A DNA stretch of 64,000 nucleotides from Deltaproteobacteria bacterium (GTDB lineage Bacteria; Desulfobacterota; Dissulfuribacteria; Dissulfuribacterales; DYLC01), in contig JAQVIJ010000003.1 in the NCBI GenBank assembly GCA_028695735.1, positions 186,001 through 250,000 of the forward strand, read 5' to 3'. The position numbers and the translations under genes were made by a program. A model generated the notes under the pieces. It was given only the letters and a program-made list of their open reading frames with translations. It was not told where the DNA came from and did no database searches. Within the stretch, counting starts at the first letter, position 1. Every line of letters starts with the position of its first letter. Positions 17,315-26,190 of this stretch are shown in pieces.

Positions 17315-17983
17315 ATGTCTGATACCATCATGACAGGCAAGGACGGCGCGCCGTTGATTCGCGCCTATACAGTGGGTCAGTTGTCGGTGAGATGTTACCT
17401 TGTGGTGTGTCTGAAGACCCGGCAGGCCATGCTTATAGACCCGGCGGGCAGCGAACGGCTGCTTGTGGATGATTTGAAGCGGGACGGCCTGCGCCTTGTT
17501 TACATACTGAACACCCATGGCCACCCAGACCATACCTCCGGCAACGATACCATTAAAAAGATGACCGGCGCACAAGTGCTGATGCACGAAGAGGATGACA
17601 GGCTTTTTAACACCCCCTCCATAGTGGGCATGTTCAAGGCATGGGGCTTTCATGCCACGCCTGCCGTGGATGCCCATGTCCTGCATGGTGAGACATTGCA
17701 GTTGGGAGAGCTCTCCTTTCAGGTGATTCACACACCAGGCCATACACCTGGTTCAGTGTGTCTTTATGGGCACGGCGTGCTTTTCACGGGGGATACCCTT
17801 TTTGTGGGTGCGGTGGGCCGTACTGATCTGCCTGGTGGTTCCATGGAGGTGCTGAACCGGTCTTTGAAAGAACGGCTGGCCGTGCTGCCCGATGAGACCA
17901 TTGTGCTTCCGGGACATGACTATGGCGACACGCCCACCTCCACCATCGGCCACGAAAAGCTCTACAATCCATATCTGAAATAA
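17315..17983 (+). CDS. MBL-fold hydrolase (glyoxalase II-like)
   Basis: Metallo-beta-lactamase fold protein of 222 residues with the dinuclear metal motif NTHGHPDHTSG, a downstream metal histidine in HTPGHTPGSVCLY and the bridging Asp region FTGDTLFVGAVGRTDL. The C-terminal PGHDYGDTPTSTIGHEK resembles glyoxalase II-type thioesterases and persulfide dioxygenases. It lacks the full C-terminal substrate domain of GloB, so the substrate is open. Probably last gene of the mnmE-IMPase-yacG run; hrpA begins 11 bp later. Confidence 0.85.
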   Translation: MSDTIMTGKDGAPLIRAYTVGQLSVRCYLVVCLKTRQAMLIDPAGSERLLVDDLKRDGLRLVYILNTHGHPDHTSGNDTIKKMTGAQVLMHEEDDRLFNTPSIVGMFKAWGFHATPAVDAHVLHGETLQLGELSFQVIHTPGHTPGSVCLYGHGVLFTGDTLFVGAVGRTDLPGGSMEVLNRSLKERLAVLPDETIVLPGHDYGDTPTSTIGHEKLYNPYLK

Positions 17984-17994
17984 CCGTTTCCTTC

Positions 17995-20900
17995 ATGCTC
18001 AAGGCCACCTGTCCCGTAAATCTCCCTGTTTTACAGAAATGGGATCAGCTGGTGGACGCCGTCCGCACCTCCCAGGTGGTCATAGTGACCGGAGAGACAG
18101 GCTGCGGCAAGACAACCCAGCTTGCCAAGATATGCCTTGAGGCAGGGCAGGGCGGTAAAAGGCGTATTGTCTGCACTCAGCCCCGGCGTGTAGCGGCCAT
18201 ATCCATCGCGCGTCGAGTGCAGGAAGAGCTCTCGCCGCTTGGCATTCCAGACCTGGTGGGGTACAAGGTCAGGTTCAGGGACAAGACATCCTTCGGGACA
18301 CGCATCAAATTCGTGACAGACGGCATCCTGCTGGCTGAATTGCAGGGTGACCCGCTGCTCAGAGAATATGACACCATCATCGTGGATGAGGCCCATGAGC
18401 GCAGTCTGAACATAGATATACTGCTGGGCTCGGTGCGGTTGCTGCTGAAGAAAAGGCCTGAATTGCGCTTGGTCATCACATCCGCCACCATGAATGTGGA
18501 GGTCTTTCAGAAGGCCTTTCCCGATGCGCCGTTTATTCAGATTCAGGGCCGGAGCTATCCGGTTCAGGTATTCTATTATTCAGACATGCTTGCACAGCAG
18601 GGGCTTTCTGCGGCCTCACTTGAGGAGCAGACGCCGGTGGATATGGCTTTACGTGCCATTCGTATGATTCGTGAACAGGACAGAATGGGTCATATCCTCG
18701 TATTTATGCCCACTGAACTGGATATCCGCCGCCTTATAAAGGCGATCAGGGATGAGATGCCGGCTGACACCATGCCCCTTCCCATGTTTGGAAGGCTCAC
18801 CTCTGCGGAGCAGGACCGTATCTTTCAGGACACCACCCTTCAGAAGATCGTCTGCGCCACGAATATAGCCGAGACCTCCATTACCGTGCCTGGAATCCGT
18901 TATGTGGTGGATTCAGGTCTGGCCCGCATCTCCCGCTATAATGTGCGTTCGCGGCTCAAGATATTGCCTGTGTCGCCCATCTCCCGTTCCAGCGCCGAAC
19001 AGCGCGCCGGCAGGGCGGGCAGGGTATCTTCCGGCATCTGTATCCGGCTTTACAGCAGAGAGGAATTTGAGGCCAGGCAGCCTTTTGATACGCCCGAGAT
19101 ACTGCGTTCCAACCTGTCGGAGACCATTTTGAAGCTCCTTGCCATGGGGATTAGGGATATACATCATTTCCCGTTTCTGGAAGCCCCTTCTCTTCGCGCC
19201 TTTTCCGAGGGAATCGAGACCCTGAAGGAGGTGATGGCCTTGAATCGGCACAAGGAGTTGACTCCTATGGGCCGTATCATGGCCAGACTTCCTTTGGATC
19301 CCAGGATTTCCCGCATGATTCTGGAGGCAAAGGCATTGAATGCCCTGAAAGAGGTGGTGATTCTGGCTGCGGCATTGAGTATTCAGGACCCACGAGAGAG
19401 GCCGTCTCAAAAGGAAGGACAGGCGGATCAGCTTCACAGCGTTTTTAAAAATCCTTCGTCGGATTTCGTAACCCTTTTGAATATCTGGAATTTTGTGGAT
19501 GAATTTCGAAAAGAGCGTCAGAGTAGGACTGCCATCAAGCGGCTCTGTGCCACAAATTTTCTGTCATTCACCCGCATGGAGGAGTGGCGGGATGTCTATG
19601 ACCAGATACTTGCCATACTCTCCGATATGGGGGGCTTTTCATTGAACCAGACCCCTGCCTCCTACGACGCCATTCACAAGGCGGTGATCGCAGGCTTTCC
19701 GTGTCATGTCGCTATGCAGAAAGAAGGGGTGCATTACACAGGCGCCAGGGGCAGGCAGTTGGTGCTTTTTCCTGGTTCTGCGGTGTACCGGAAACGGCCT
19801 AAATGGATCGTGTCAGCGGAACAGGTCAAGACCTCTCAGCTCTTTGCACGGGTAGCAGCAGAGATCAAGCCGGAGTGGGTGGAGGAGGTGGCGGCTGACC
19901 TGGTGACTCGTAGTTATTCTGAGCCTCGATGGGACAGGGATAGAGGGGATGTGATGGCATGGGAGAAGGTCTCTCTTTTCGGGCTGACTTTGGTGGAAAG
20001 ACGCCGTGTGTCCTATTCAGGCATAGCGCCTGAGCAGGCTGAGGACATATTTGTGCGGGAGGCCCTGGTTTCCGGGGCACTGAAGGGGGGTTACGCCTTT
20101 CTGAAACACAATATGCAGGTGCTGGAGGAGCTTGTTTCCCTGGAAGACAAGACCAGACGCGCTGATCTGGTGGTGGACGAGGGGTTTATGGCAGAGGAGT
20201 TGAAACTGGGGCTGCAAATCCTGAAGAAAGATGCACAAATGACCACCATCTCCAGGGAAAGCCAGCTTAAAAAGGCCATAAGACTTGCGGAGACAGGGGA
20301 CAGGCCCCTTTTTTTGAGCAAAGAGAGGCTTCTCAAGAATGCAGTGGAGGAGAGCGAACTCAGCCTCTTTCCAGGGCATCTGGAGGTAAACGGTCACATA
20401 CTTCAGCTTGTCTATAGCTTTTCTCCCGGCTCGGAGAATGATGGTGTTACGGTTCAGATTCAACTGGAGCATTTGTTCGAACTGGATGCAAGGGTGTTTC
20501 AGTGGCTGGTGCCGGGTTTTCTCCAGAATAAAATTGAGGCGATTTTACAGAAACTGCCTAAAAACATTCGCAAGGACCTGTTTCCTATGCAGGACACAGC
20601 CCGTGAGATATTCCAGCAGGTGCGAAAGGATGCCGGTCAAATACCCCTGTTCGAGGCCCTGGAGCAGGCGGTTTACCGGCTCAAGGGCGTCAGGATTTCC
20701 AGGGAGACATGGCCTTCCGAGAATGAATTGCCTCATCATCTTCAAATGCGTTTTGAGATATTCGGCAGGGCGAGGGAAGGAAGGCGTGAGATACTGGCCT
20801 CAGGCAGGGACCTTGGCCTGTTGCAGAGACAGCTTGGCCTGACCATTCAGGAGCGCCTGTGCCACGCGCCGGAGTTTCTGCGCCTGAGTGAGCAGTGGAA

Positions 20901-21795
20901 TGGGAGGGCCGTGTCCTTGATGAATGTGTGCGGTCTGCCCGAGGTCTTCAGGGTCGTCGGCGCCGCTGCCGAGTCTGATGTATTTCTGGGGTTTGAGTTT
21001 GAAAACGGCCTGAAGACCAGGCTGTTTTGGGACCGGAACGAGGCCAGCCAAAGGACCGTGGCAGCCCTGGCGAGGGCATTGGAGGAGGTATTTGACAAGG
21101 AAATCCGCTGGTTGAAGGCCCAATTTTCCTCTGGAGGCATGACCCCCCAGGAATCGGTGTTTCTGGGGCTGGGCCGTATGGCGGATAATGCCGTAAGACA
21201 TGTGCTGACTGCCGTGATTGAGGAGCGGCTTGGAGAAATCCGCAGAGTGGAGATGGGAAATCTGCTCCCCGGACTGCGGGAAGGGTTTGTGTCTCAAGGG
21301 CTTCGGGAGATGAAGGCGTTGAATGCCGTACTGAAGGAATTCAGGGTGGTTTGGCAGGAACTGAAGCGCATGGAGGCAGGTTCAAAGGGCAAACCAGTGG
21401 CACAAAAGGTCATGGAATGCCTGAAACAGGAGCTGAATGAGCTCATTCCCACGCATTTCCCTTTGAATTGTGATGAACAATGGTTAGCCGAGATACCGCG
21501 TCACCTGAACGCCCTGACCGTGCGCGCCAGGCGTGCCAGCGAAAATCCCATGAAGGACCTGGCCAAATTAGAGGGCATCAGACCAGTGCTGGAGGGTTAT
21601 GAAGCCATTTGTGAAATGGCGGTGTCGAAGGCCATGAATGGGTCTGCTGCAAAGGAATGGGAAGAATTGCGGGCGATGCTTTGGGAATACAAGCTCTCCG
21701 TGTTTGCGCCTGAGCTGGGTGTGCGAAGGGGTATCTCCACCAAAAGGATCCTGGAGGCCATGGAGGCATTGAAATACAGACTCAGGAACGGTTAA
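17995..21795 (+). CDS. hrpA: ATP-dependent RNA helicase HrpA
   Basis: DEAH-box RNA helicase; in E. coli it rescues or splits stalled ribosomes. The 1266 residues match the long HrpA form. In order: motif I VTGETGCGKTTQLAKIC, motif Ia TQPRRVAA, DEAH motif VDEAHERSLNIDILLG, SAT in ITSATMNVE, motif V ATNIAETSITVPGIRYVVDSG, motif VI QRAGRAGRVSSG, then helicase-associated and OB domains (AIHKAVIAGFPCHVAM) and a long C-terminal DUF3418-like region with EDIFVREALVSG and LPHHLQMRFEIFG. Start ATG 17995. Confidence 0.95.
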   Translation: MLKATCPVNLPVLQKWDQLVDAVRTSQVVIVTGETGCGKTTQLAKICLEAGQGGKRRIVCTQPRRVAAISIARRVQEELSPLGIPDLVGYKVRFRDKTSFGTRIKFVTDGILLAELQGDPLLREYDTIIVDEAHERSLNIDILLGSVRLLLKKRPELRLVITSATMNVEVFQKAFPDAPFIQIQGRSYPVQVFYYSDMLAQQGLSAASLEEQTPVDMALRAIRMIREQDRMGHILVFMPTELDIRRLIKAIRDEMPADTMPLPMFGRLTSAEQDRIFQDTTLQKIVCATNIAETSITVPGIRYVVDSGLARISRYNVRSRLKILPVSPISRSSAEQRAGRAGRVSSGICIRLYSREEFEARQPFDTPEILRSNLSETILKLLAMGIRDIHHFPFLEAPSLRAFSEGIETLKEVMALNRHKELTPMGRIMARLPLDPRISRMILEAKALNALKEVVILAAALSIQDPRERPSQKEGQADQLHSVFKNPSSDFVTLLNIWNFVDEFRKERQSRTAIKRLCATNFLSFTRMEEWRDVYDQILAILSDMGGFSLNQTPASYDAIHKAVIAGFPCHVAMQKEGVHYTGARGRQLVLFPGSAVYRKRPKWIVSAEQVKTSQLFARVAAEIKPEWVEEVAADLVTRSYSEPRWDRDRGDVMAWEKVSLFGLTLVERRRVSYSGIAPEQAEDIFVREALVSGALKGGYAFLKHNMQVLEELVSLEDKTRRADLVVDEGFMAEELKLGLQILKKDAQMTTISRESQLKKAIRLAETGDRPLFLSKERLLKNAVEESELSLFPGHLEVNGHILQLVYSFSPGSENDGVTVQIQLEHLFELDARVFQWLVPGFLQNKIEAILQKLPKNIRKDLFPMQDTAREIFQQVRKDAGQIPLFEALEQAVYRLKGVRISRETWPSENELPHHLQMRFEIFGRAREGRREILASGRDLGLLQRQLGLTIQERLCHAPEFLRLSEQWNGRAVSLMNVCGLPEVFRVVGAAAESDVFLGFEFENGLKTRLFWDRNEASQRTVAALARALEEVFDKEIRWLKAQFSSGGMTPQESVFLGLGRMADNAVRHVLTAVIEERLGEIRRVEMGNLLPGLREGFVSQGLREMKALNAVLKEFRVVWQELKRMEAGSKGKPVAQKVMECLKQELNELIPTHFPLNCDEQWLAEIPRHLNALTVRARRASENPMKDLAKLEGIRPVLEGYEAICEMAVSKAMNGSAAKEWEELRAMLWEYKLSVFAPELGVRRGISTKRILEAMEALKYRLRNG

Positions 21796-21899
21796 GGCAG
21801 CCGCTACGCTTTCTGTAAGGTACTTGCAAAATGTTCCGCTATATGCTATTTTGCCCTCCCAATAAAGCATCACTCTGTTTTTCTTCCTTTTCAAACTGT

Positions 21900-21975
21900 G
21901 GTCCCATCGTCTAGTGGTCTAGGACGCTGGCCTCTCACGCCGGAAACAGGGGTTCGAACCCCCTTGGGACCGCCA
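21900..21975 (+). tRNA. tRNA-Glu (anticodon CTC)
   Basis: 76-nt cloverleaf with 7-bp acceptor stem GGTCCCA/TGGGACC, anticodon loop CTCTCAC (anticodon CTC), T-arm AGGGGTTCGAACCCCCT and encoded GCCA end. It is placed between hrpA and the rRNA methyltransferase gene on the same strand. Confidence 0.95.
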
Positions 21976-22015
21976 CAGTCTTTTCATTTTTTTCTCGCTT
22001 TTCCTGGAATCTGTC

Positions 22016-23368
22016 ATGAGTCATAACGAAACAGTGCGTATAGAAAAACTGGTGCACGGCGGCTACGGCCTTGGCAGGCTCGCAAGCGGATTCGTGGCGC
22101 TGGTGGACGGCGGCGTCTTGCCCAATGAACTGGTTGAGGCGGAACCCGTCAGGCTGAAGCGGGATATGGGCTTTTTCCGGGCCATACGTATTCTGGAACC
22201 CGAGGCCGAAAGGGTGACGCCTGTGTGTGTGCATTTTCAAGACTGTGGCGGATGTCAGCTTCAGCACATGCCTTACGAATATCAGCTTCAGGCCAAAAAG
22301 GCCATGTTTCTGGACTCCCTGTCACGGCAAAAGGGGTTTGAACAGGATGCCATTCGTCTGGTCTCGAATGTGCTGCCTGCCCATAACCCATTGGAATACC
22401 GGCACTTCATGCGCTTTCACTGCGCCCACACAGGTGAGTCACGTCCGTTTCTCGGTCTTGCCAGACGCTGGTCCAATGAGGTGACGCCCACGCCTCGTTG
22501 CCGTATCGCTGACCCACTCATTCTTGAGTGCATGAATGCCATACAGTCCTCGGGCGCATGGTCTGAACTCGCTTGCAGCCTTCAGGAGATATCCCTGGGT
22601 ATCTCACTTACGGAACGGCTGGTGGTGGCCGTCCTTTTTTTGAAAAATGGTGTAGCCGGGGTTGCAGATGCGCTCATTCGTGAAATATTCGAGCGTTGTG
22701 AGGGGATAAAGGCCTGCCTTGTGCAGGATTCCAGCACAAGACGGTTGAAAACATCATTTCTGAGACACGGCTGCGATGTCATCAGGCGTTTTCCGTTGCC
22801 GGATTCCGGTGTCTCCACCGTATCTGCTTGCCTCCTGGCTTCTCCGGGTGTCTTTGTGCAGAACAACTGGTCCATAAATCTGGCCATTCAGGACCTGATC
22901 CGCCAGAAGGGCGAGGCCTGTGACTGTCGTTCCATCCTGGACCTCCACTGCGGCATGGGTAACTTTTTGCTCTCCTGCGGCAGGGCTGACATGCGGCTCT
23001 GCGGTTCCGATGTCTCTTGCGAGGCCGTCTCTGATGCCGGGAAAAATGCCGCGGCCCTCGGTCTGAGCGCTGAATTGGCCTGCCAAACCGCAAAAAAACA
23101 GGCGGAGATACTGTCAAAGCACCGCCAAAGATTCGATCTGCTTATTCTTGATCCGGCCCGCGGGGGCTGTCCGGAACTGATACCCCTTTTGCCATATCTC
23201 TCTTTACGAATCGTATATATCTCCTGTGATCCGCCGGCCCTTGCTCGCGACCTGGTGCTTCTCGGCAAAAAAGGCTATAAAATTCAAGAGATAAGGTTGT
23301 TTGACATGTTTGCCCAGACCCATCATCTGGAAAGTGTCACCACCCTGTATATGGATGAAAGACCGTGA
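22016..23368 (+). CDS. TrmA/RlmD-family RNA uracil-C5 methyltransferase
   Basis: SAM-dependent methyltransferase making m5U in 23S rRNA (RlmD-like) or tRNA. An N-terminal TRAM-like region (VRIEKLVHGGYGLGRLASGF) is followed by the iron-sulfur cysteines CVHFQDCGGCQLQHMPYEYQ. The SAM motif is LDLHCGMGNFLLSC, and the catalytic cysteine sits in RIVYISCDPPALARDLVLL. The C-terminal TTLYMDERP is close to the family ending. Length 450 fits. RlmD and RlmC/TrmA-like relatives cannot be told apart by eye. ATG 22016, 41 bp after tRNA-Glu. Confidence 0.92.
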   Translation: MSHNETVRIEKLVHGGYGLGRLASGFVALVDGGVLPNELVEAEPVRLKRDMGFFRAIRILEPEAERVTPVCVHFQDCGGCQLQHMPYEYQLQAKKAMFLDSLSRQKGFEQDAIRLVSNVLPAHNPLEYRHFMRFHCAHTGESRPFLGLARRWSNEVTPTPRCRIADPLILECMNAIQSSGAWSELACSLQEISLGISLTERLVVAVLFLKNGVAGVADALIREIFERCEGIKACLVQDSSTRRLKTSFLRHGCDVIRRFPLPDSGVSTVSACLLASPGVFVQNNWSINLAIQDLIRQKGEACDCRSILDLHCGMGNFLLSCGRADMRLCGSDVSCEAVSDAGKNAAALGLSAELACQTAKKQAEILSKHRQRFDLLILDPARGGCPELIPLLPYLSLRIVYISCDPPALARDLVLLGKKGYKIQEIRLFDMFAQTHHLESVTTLYMDERP

Positions 23369-23404
23369 GGCCGGTATTCCGTAAACAACACGAGCGGTGA
23401 GCGC

Positions 23405-24136
23405 ATGAACGAGCTCCTGGCGTTGGCGGTGGTCTTTGTCTCTACCCTGGTGCATGCTGTCTTCGGGTTTGGGAGTGCGCTCGTGGCCATGCCCCTTTTG
23501 GCCGTGTCCCTCGGCCTTTCCTTTGCCACACCCTTTGTCGCCCTCATGTGCAGCGCCATAAATCTAATCCTTGCAGTGCGCTACTGGAAAGACGTCTATT
23601 GGAGGGCAGCCATTCAAATGGTGCTTGGCTCGTTTGCGGGCATTCCATTGGGTCTGTGGCTGCTCAAAGGGCTGAACGAGGACCTGCTTCGTTTCATTCT
23701 GGGGCTGGTGATAGCTGGGAATTCCCTTTACGCCCTTGTCAAAATCGAAATGCCGCGGCTCAAAGGCGATGGACTTGCCTGGCTTTTCGGCCTGATCTCA
23801 GGGACTTTGGGTGGCGCATACAACACCAACGGCCCACCTGTTGTCATCTACGGGCTTATGAGGCGCTGGCCGGTCCTGAACTTCATAGCTACGATGCAGT
23901 GCTATTTTCTGATCACAGGCCTTCTGGTGTTGGCGTGGCACGGAATGAGCGGGCTCTGGACACACGGAGTGCTTTTGTTGTTCGTGAAATCCTTGCCGGT
24001 TATTCTGGCGGCCCTCTGGTTTGGCAGGCGGGTGCGGCACGGGCTGTCCAATGCAGGCCGCGTGCGTTACATCCATTTCTTTCTCATTGCCAGTGGTACG
24101 CTCCTGATGGTGCGTCAGCTTTTGAGCATGTTTTAA
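23405..24136 (+). CDS. TauE/SafE-family sulfite/organosulfur anion exporter
   Basis: Eight-segment membrane protein of 243 residues with the family's N-terminal repeat (LALAVVFVSTLVHAVFGFGSAL) and the second-half repeat SGTLGGAYNTNGPPVVIYGL. Members export sulfite, sulfoacetate or similar anions, which would fit sulfur metabolism, but substrates are not predictable. It is convergent with the ICMT-like membrane protein gene; a partial MITE-like repeat lies between the two. Confidence 0.88.
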   Translation: MNELLALAVVFVSTLVHAVFGFGSALVAMPLLAVSLGLSFATPFVALMCSAINLILAVRYWKDVYWRAAIQMVLGSFAGIPLGLWLLKGLNEDLLRFILGLVIAGNSLYALVKIEMPRLKGDGLAWLFGLISGTLGGAYNTNGPPVVIYGLMRRWPVLNFIATMQCYFLITGLLVLAWHGMSGLWTHGVLLLFVKSLPVILAALWFGRRVRHGLSNAGRVRYIHFFLIASGTLLMVRQLLSMF

Positions 24137-24140
24137 GGTA

Positions 24141-24195
24141 GCATTTCCTCGTGCCTTGTTCTCGAACGAAAATTCTAATTTTTCGAGGCTCCCTT
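24141..24195. repeat. MITE-like repeat, right half only (copy A)
   Basis: Starts in the middle of the family sequence (GTGCCTTGTTCTCGAACG) and ends with the right terminal repeat TAATTTTTCGAGGCTCCCTT. It occupies the gap between the convergent TauE and ICMT-like genes. Confidence 0.7.
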
Positions 24196-24202
24196 AATAG
24201 TT

Positions 24203-26041
24203 TCATAAAATCAGTGGAATGCACCACCATTTGACCTTTTTTCTGTATTCAGTGTAGTCATGGTCCCTCATCAGATGTCTTTCTTCCGTCCAGGCCCGAA
24301 GGCCATAGATGACCGTAAAGCCAATGAGCATGGAAAGCCCGTATTTTGCGAAGAATATGCCTTCCAGCCACCAGACCAGCACCTTTGCCGTGTATGCAGG
24401 GTGCCTGCAAAAGCGATATGGTCCTGAGCCTATGATGCCGCGATTGGTGAGGTTTGAGCCCTTGAACCCCAAGGCCACGGAACCCCACACAAAGATACCC
24501 CAGAGGCCTGTGATGAGACAGAGAATCAGCCCTTCCAGCCACTCAGGACGGCTGGAAAGGGCGATTTTGAAAAACGGCAGGTCAAATGGCCTGAAGGAAA
24601 AGGCATTGAAGGGTGGATAGCACCACAGGCAGACCGCCCAGCCCAGAAGGGTAGGTTCCACAGACTTTATGACATTTTTGAGGTATCTGCTTTCGATGGT
24701 GTAGCCAAAGGCAAAGATACTCGTATCCAGAAGTATGAGGCAGTCAACGATAAAACTATTGATAGTTTTGAGATTCCAGAGGGTCTGCGTATGAATGAGG
24801 TTGTTAATATGCAGGACATTGTTTATGGCCCATGAGACGAGCATTGGCGCAAAGAAGAGCTTTACGCAAAGGGTCAAAATGCCTAATCTGGACAACTCGT
24901 TAAAGTATGGCCTTTTGAATAACAGCAGGCGATGTAATGTCAAAAGCGTTCGAATGGTATTTACATATTTATCGTCAAATGCCGAAATATGTTTGTCTGT
25001 GTAGTAAAGATATGGAAAAAGTAACAGCAGGGAAAGCCAGTAATAGATATCTACGAAGTATTGAAAGAAATACTCGTAGTTTCTGCCCACAAGATGCTCT
25101 ATGAGAAGCTGAGCAGGCTCAATGGGCCAGGCCGCATGAAAGAGCCTCACCACGCCATTTGAAAGCCATGAGACCAGCATGGGCGCATCTTTCAGCGTCA
25201 AATAGGCCAGGGAGAGCAGAATACCCCTGCTGGTATATTTCAAAAGGCCATGCAGGGCCTGGGCGGCCTGTTCCGCTCTGTTGTTCAATCGTGCCTGTGC
25301 AGTCCACCAGCCCATCAAAAACAAAAGCGCCATTGCCGCCAGTAATGGGTTGGCCGTCTTACCTCTGGTTTCGGCCTCGGCGTTTAGGACATGAAGCCTT
25401 GCCTGTAGAATCTCTGTCCAGTGCCTGCCTGATTCCTCGCCTTCCGCCACTGCAAATATGGGATAGGAGTTGTTCAGCCCCCTTGTCTTTGTGTTAATGC
25501 CGTATATGGCAAACCCGTTTTTGTGCAGCTCTTCTGTCACCTGTATTTCATTGGGCGTTATCAAGCGCCATGCCTGTGTGTTCAAGGCCTTTAATGCCAC
25601 AGTGCCTTTTTGCACCATGCTTGTGCCATAGAGCCTGCCTGTGAGAGGCGGTTTTGGCCCAGGGCCCTTGTTTATGACCACGCCCACATGCACAAGGGAG
25701 ATGTGTTGGCCCTCGTTGGTATAGTGTAGCCTTGCCAAAACGGGATAACTCCCTGGCGTGGAAGGCATCTCCACGAAAAGGGTGTGTGTATAGCTGTTGT
25801 GAGCAGGAATGACCTTGCCTGCCATGGAATAACTGCGTTCAAACACCGTAACCTCCAGGCCATCGAGGGTTACAGGGCTGAAGGAGCGATTGATGACAGT
25901 GGTATGTATCTCATTGCCTTCTTGGGATATGGAAAGGGAGAGGTCTATAATTGCGGCATTGGCAGAAGTGATGAGAGGAGTATTCAGCAGGGTAAGACAT
26001 GCAATACAGCAAATGAAGAGAGTGAGTCTCAGAAATGCCAT
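24203..26041 (-). CDS. Exported/membrane protein with C-terminal isoprenylcysteine-methyltransferase-like domain
   Basis: Composite membrane protein of about 612 residues. ATG 26041 is preferred over an upstream TTG at 26065 because that TTG lies in a hairpin and ATG gives a clean signal sequence (MAFLRLTLFICCIACLTLL). A periplasmic beta-rich domain of about 200 residues follows, then at least eight membrane segments. The last ~100 residues (GPYRFCRHPAYTAKVLVWW, then RAWTEERHLMRDHDYTEYRK) match the ICMT/PEMT-type methyltransferase family with its RHPxY and EExxL signatures. I do not recognise the N-terminal domain, and the substrate is unknown. It follows the pilin-like gene on the same strand. 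Confidence 0.75.
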   Translation of the reverse strand: MAFLRLTLFICCIACLTLLNTPLITSANAAIIDLSLSISQEGNEIHTTVINRSFSPVTLDGLEVTVFERSYSMAGKVIPAHNSYTHTLFVEMPSTPGSYPVLARLHYTNEGQHISLVHVGVVINKGPGPKPPLTGRLYGTSMVQKGTVALKALNTQAWRLITPNEIQVTEELHKNGFAIYGINTKTRGLNNSYPIFAVAEGEESGRHWTEILQARLHVLNAEAETRGKTANPLLAAMALLFLMGWWTAQARLNNRAEQAAQALHGLLKYTSRGILLSLAYLTLKDAPMLVSWLSNGVVRLFHAAWPIEPAQLLIEHLVGRNYEYFFQYFVDIYYWLSLLLLFPYLYYTDKHISAFDDKYVNTIRTLLTLHRLLLFKRPYFNELSRLGILTLCVKLFFAPMLVSWAINNVLHINNLIHTQTLWNLKTINSFIVDCLILLDTSIFAFGYTIESRYLKNVIKSVEPTLLGWAVCLWCYPPFNAFSFRPFDLPFFKIALSSRPEWLEGLILCLITGLWGIFVWGSVALGFKGSNLTNRGIIGSGPYRFCRHPAYTAKVLVWWLEGIFFAKYGLSMLIGFTVIYGLRAWTEERHLMRDHDYTEYRKKVKWWCIPLIL

Positions 26042-26062
26042 GCGCAAGGAAGAAAGACTATA

Positions 26063-26091
26063 CAACGGGCAGACTCAAAGGCCTGCCCGTT
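26063..26091. other. Intergenic hairpin with 10-bp perfect arms
   Basis: CAACGGGCAG (26063-26072) and CTGCCCGTTG (26082-26091) flank a 9-nt loop. On the minus strand it lies between the pilin-like gene and the start of the membrane methyltransferase-like gene and lacks a clear following T-run, so it may be an attenuator, an mRNA stabiliser or simply a processing site. Confidence 0.45.
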
Positions 26092-26144
26092 GAAAGGCGA
26101 AAAGAACGAGGCGCCTTCGAATGCGTTTTGGCTGTCAACGATCT

Positions 26145-26165
26145 AAAAATGCCCAAGGGTAGGGC
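26145..26165 (-). terminator. Weak rho-independent terminator after the pilin-like gene
   Basis: Read on the minus strand: TGCCC, 7-nt loop, GGGCA followed by TTTTT, 25 bp after the stop codon. The stem is only 5 bp. Confidence 0.45.
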
Positions 26166-26190
26166 AGTATGCCACCGATGACTTAGTTTG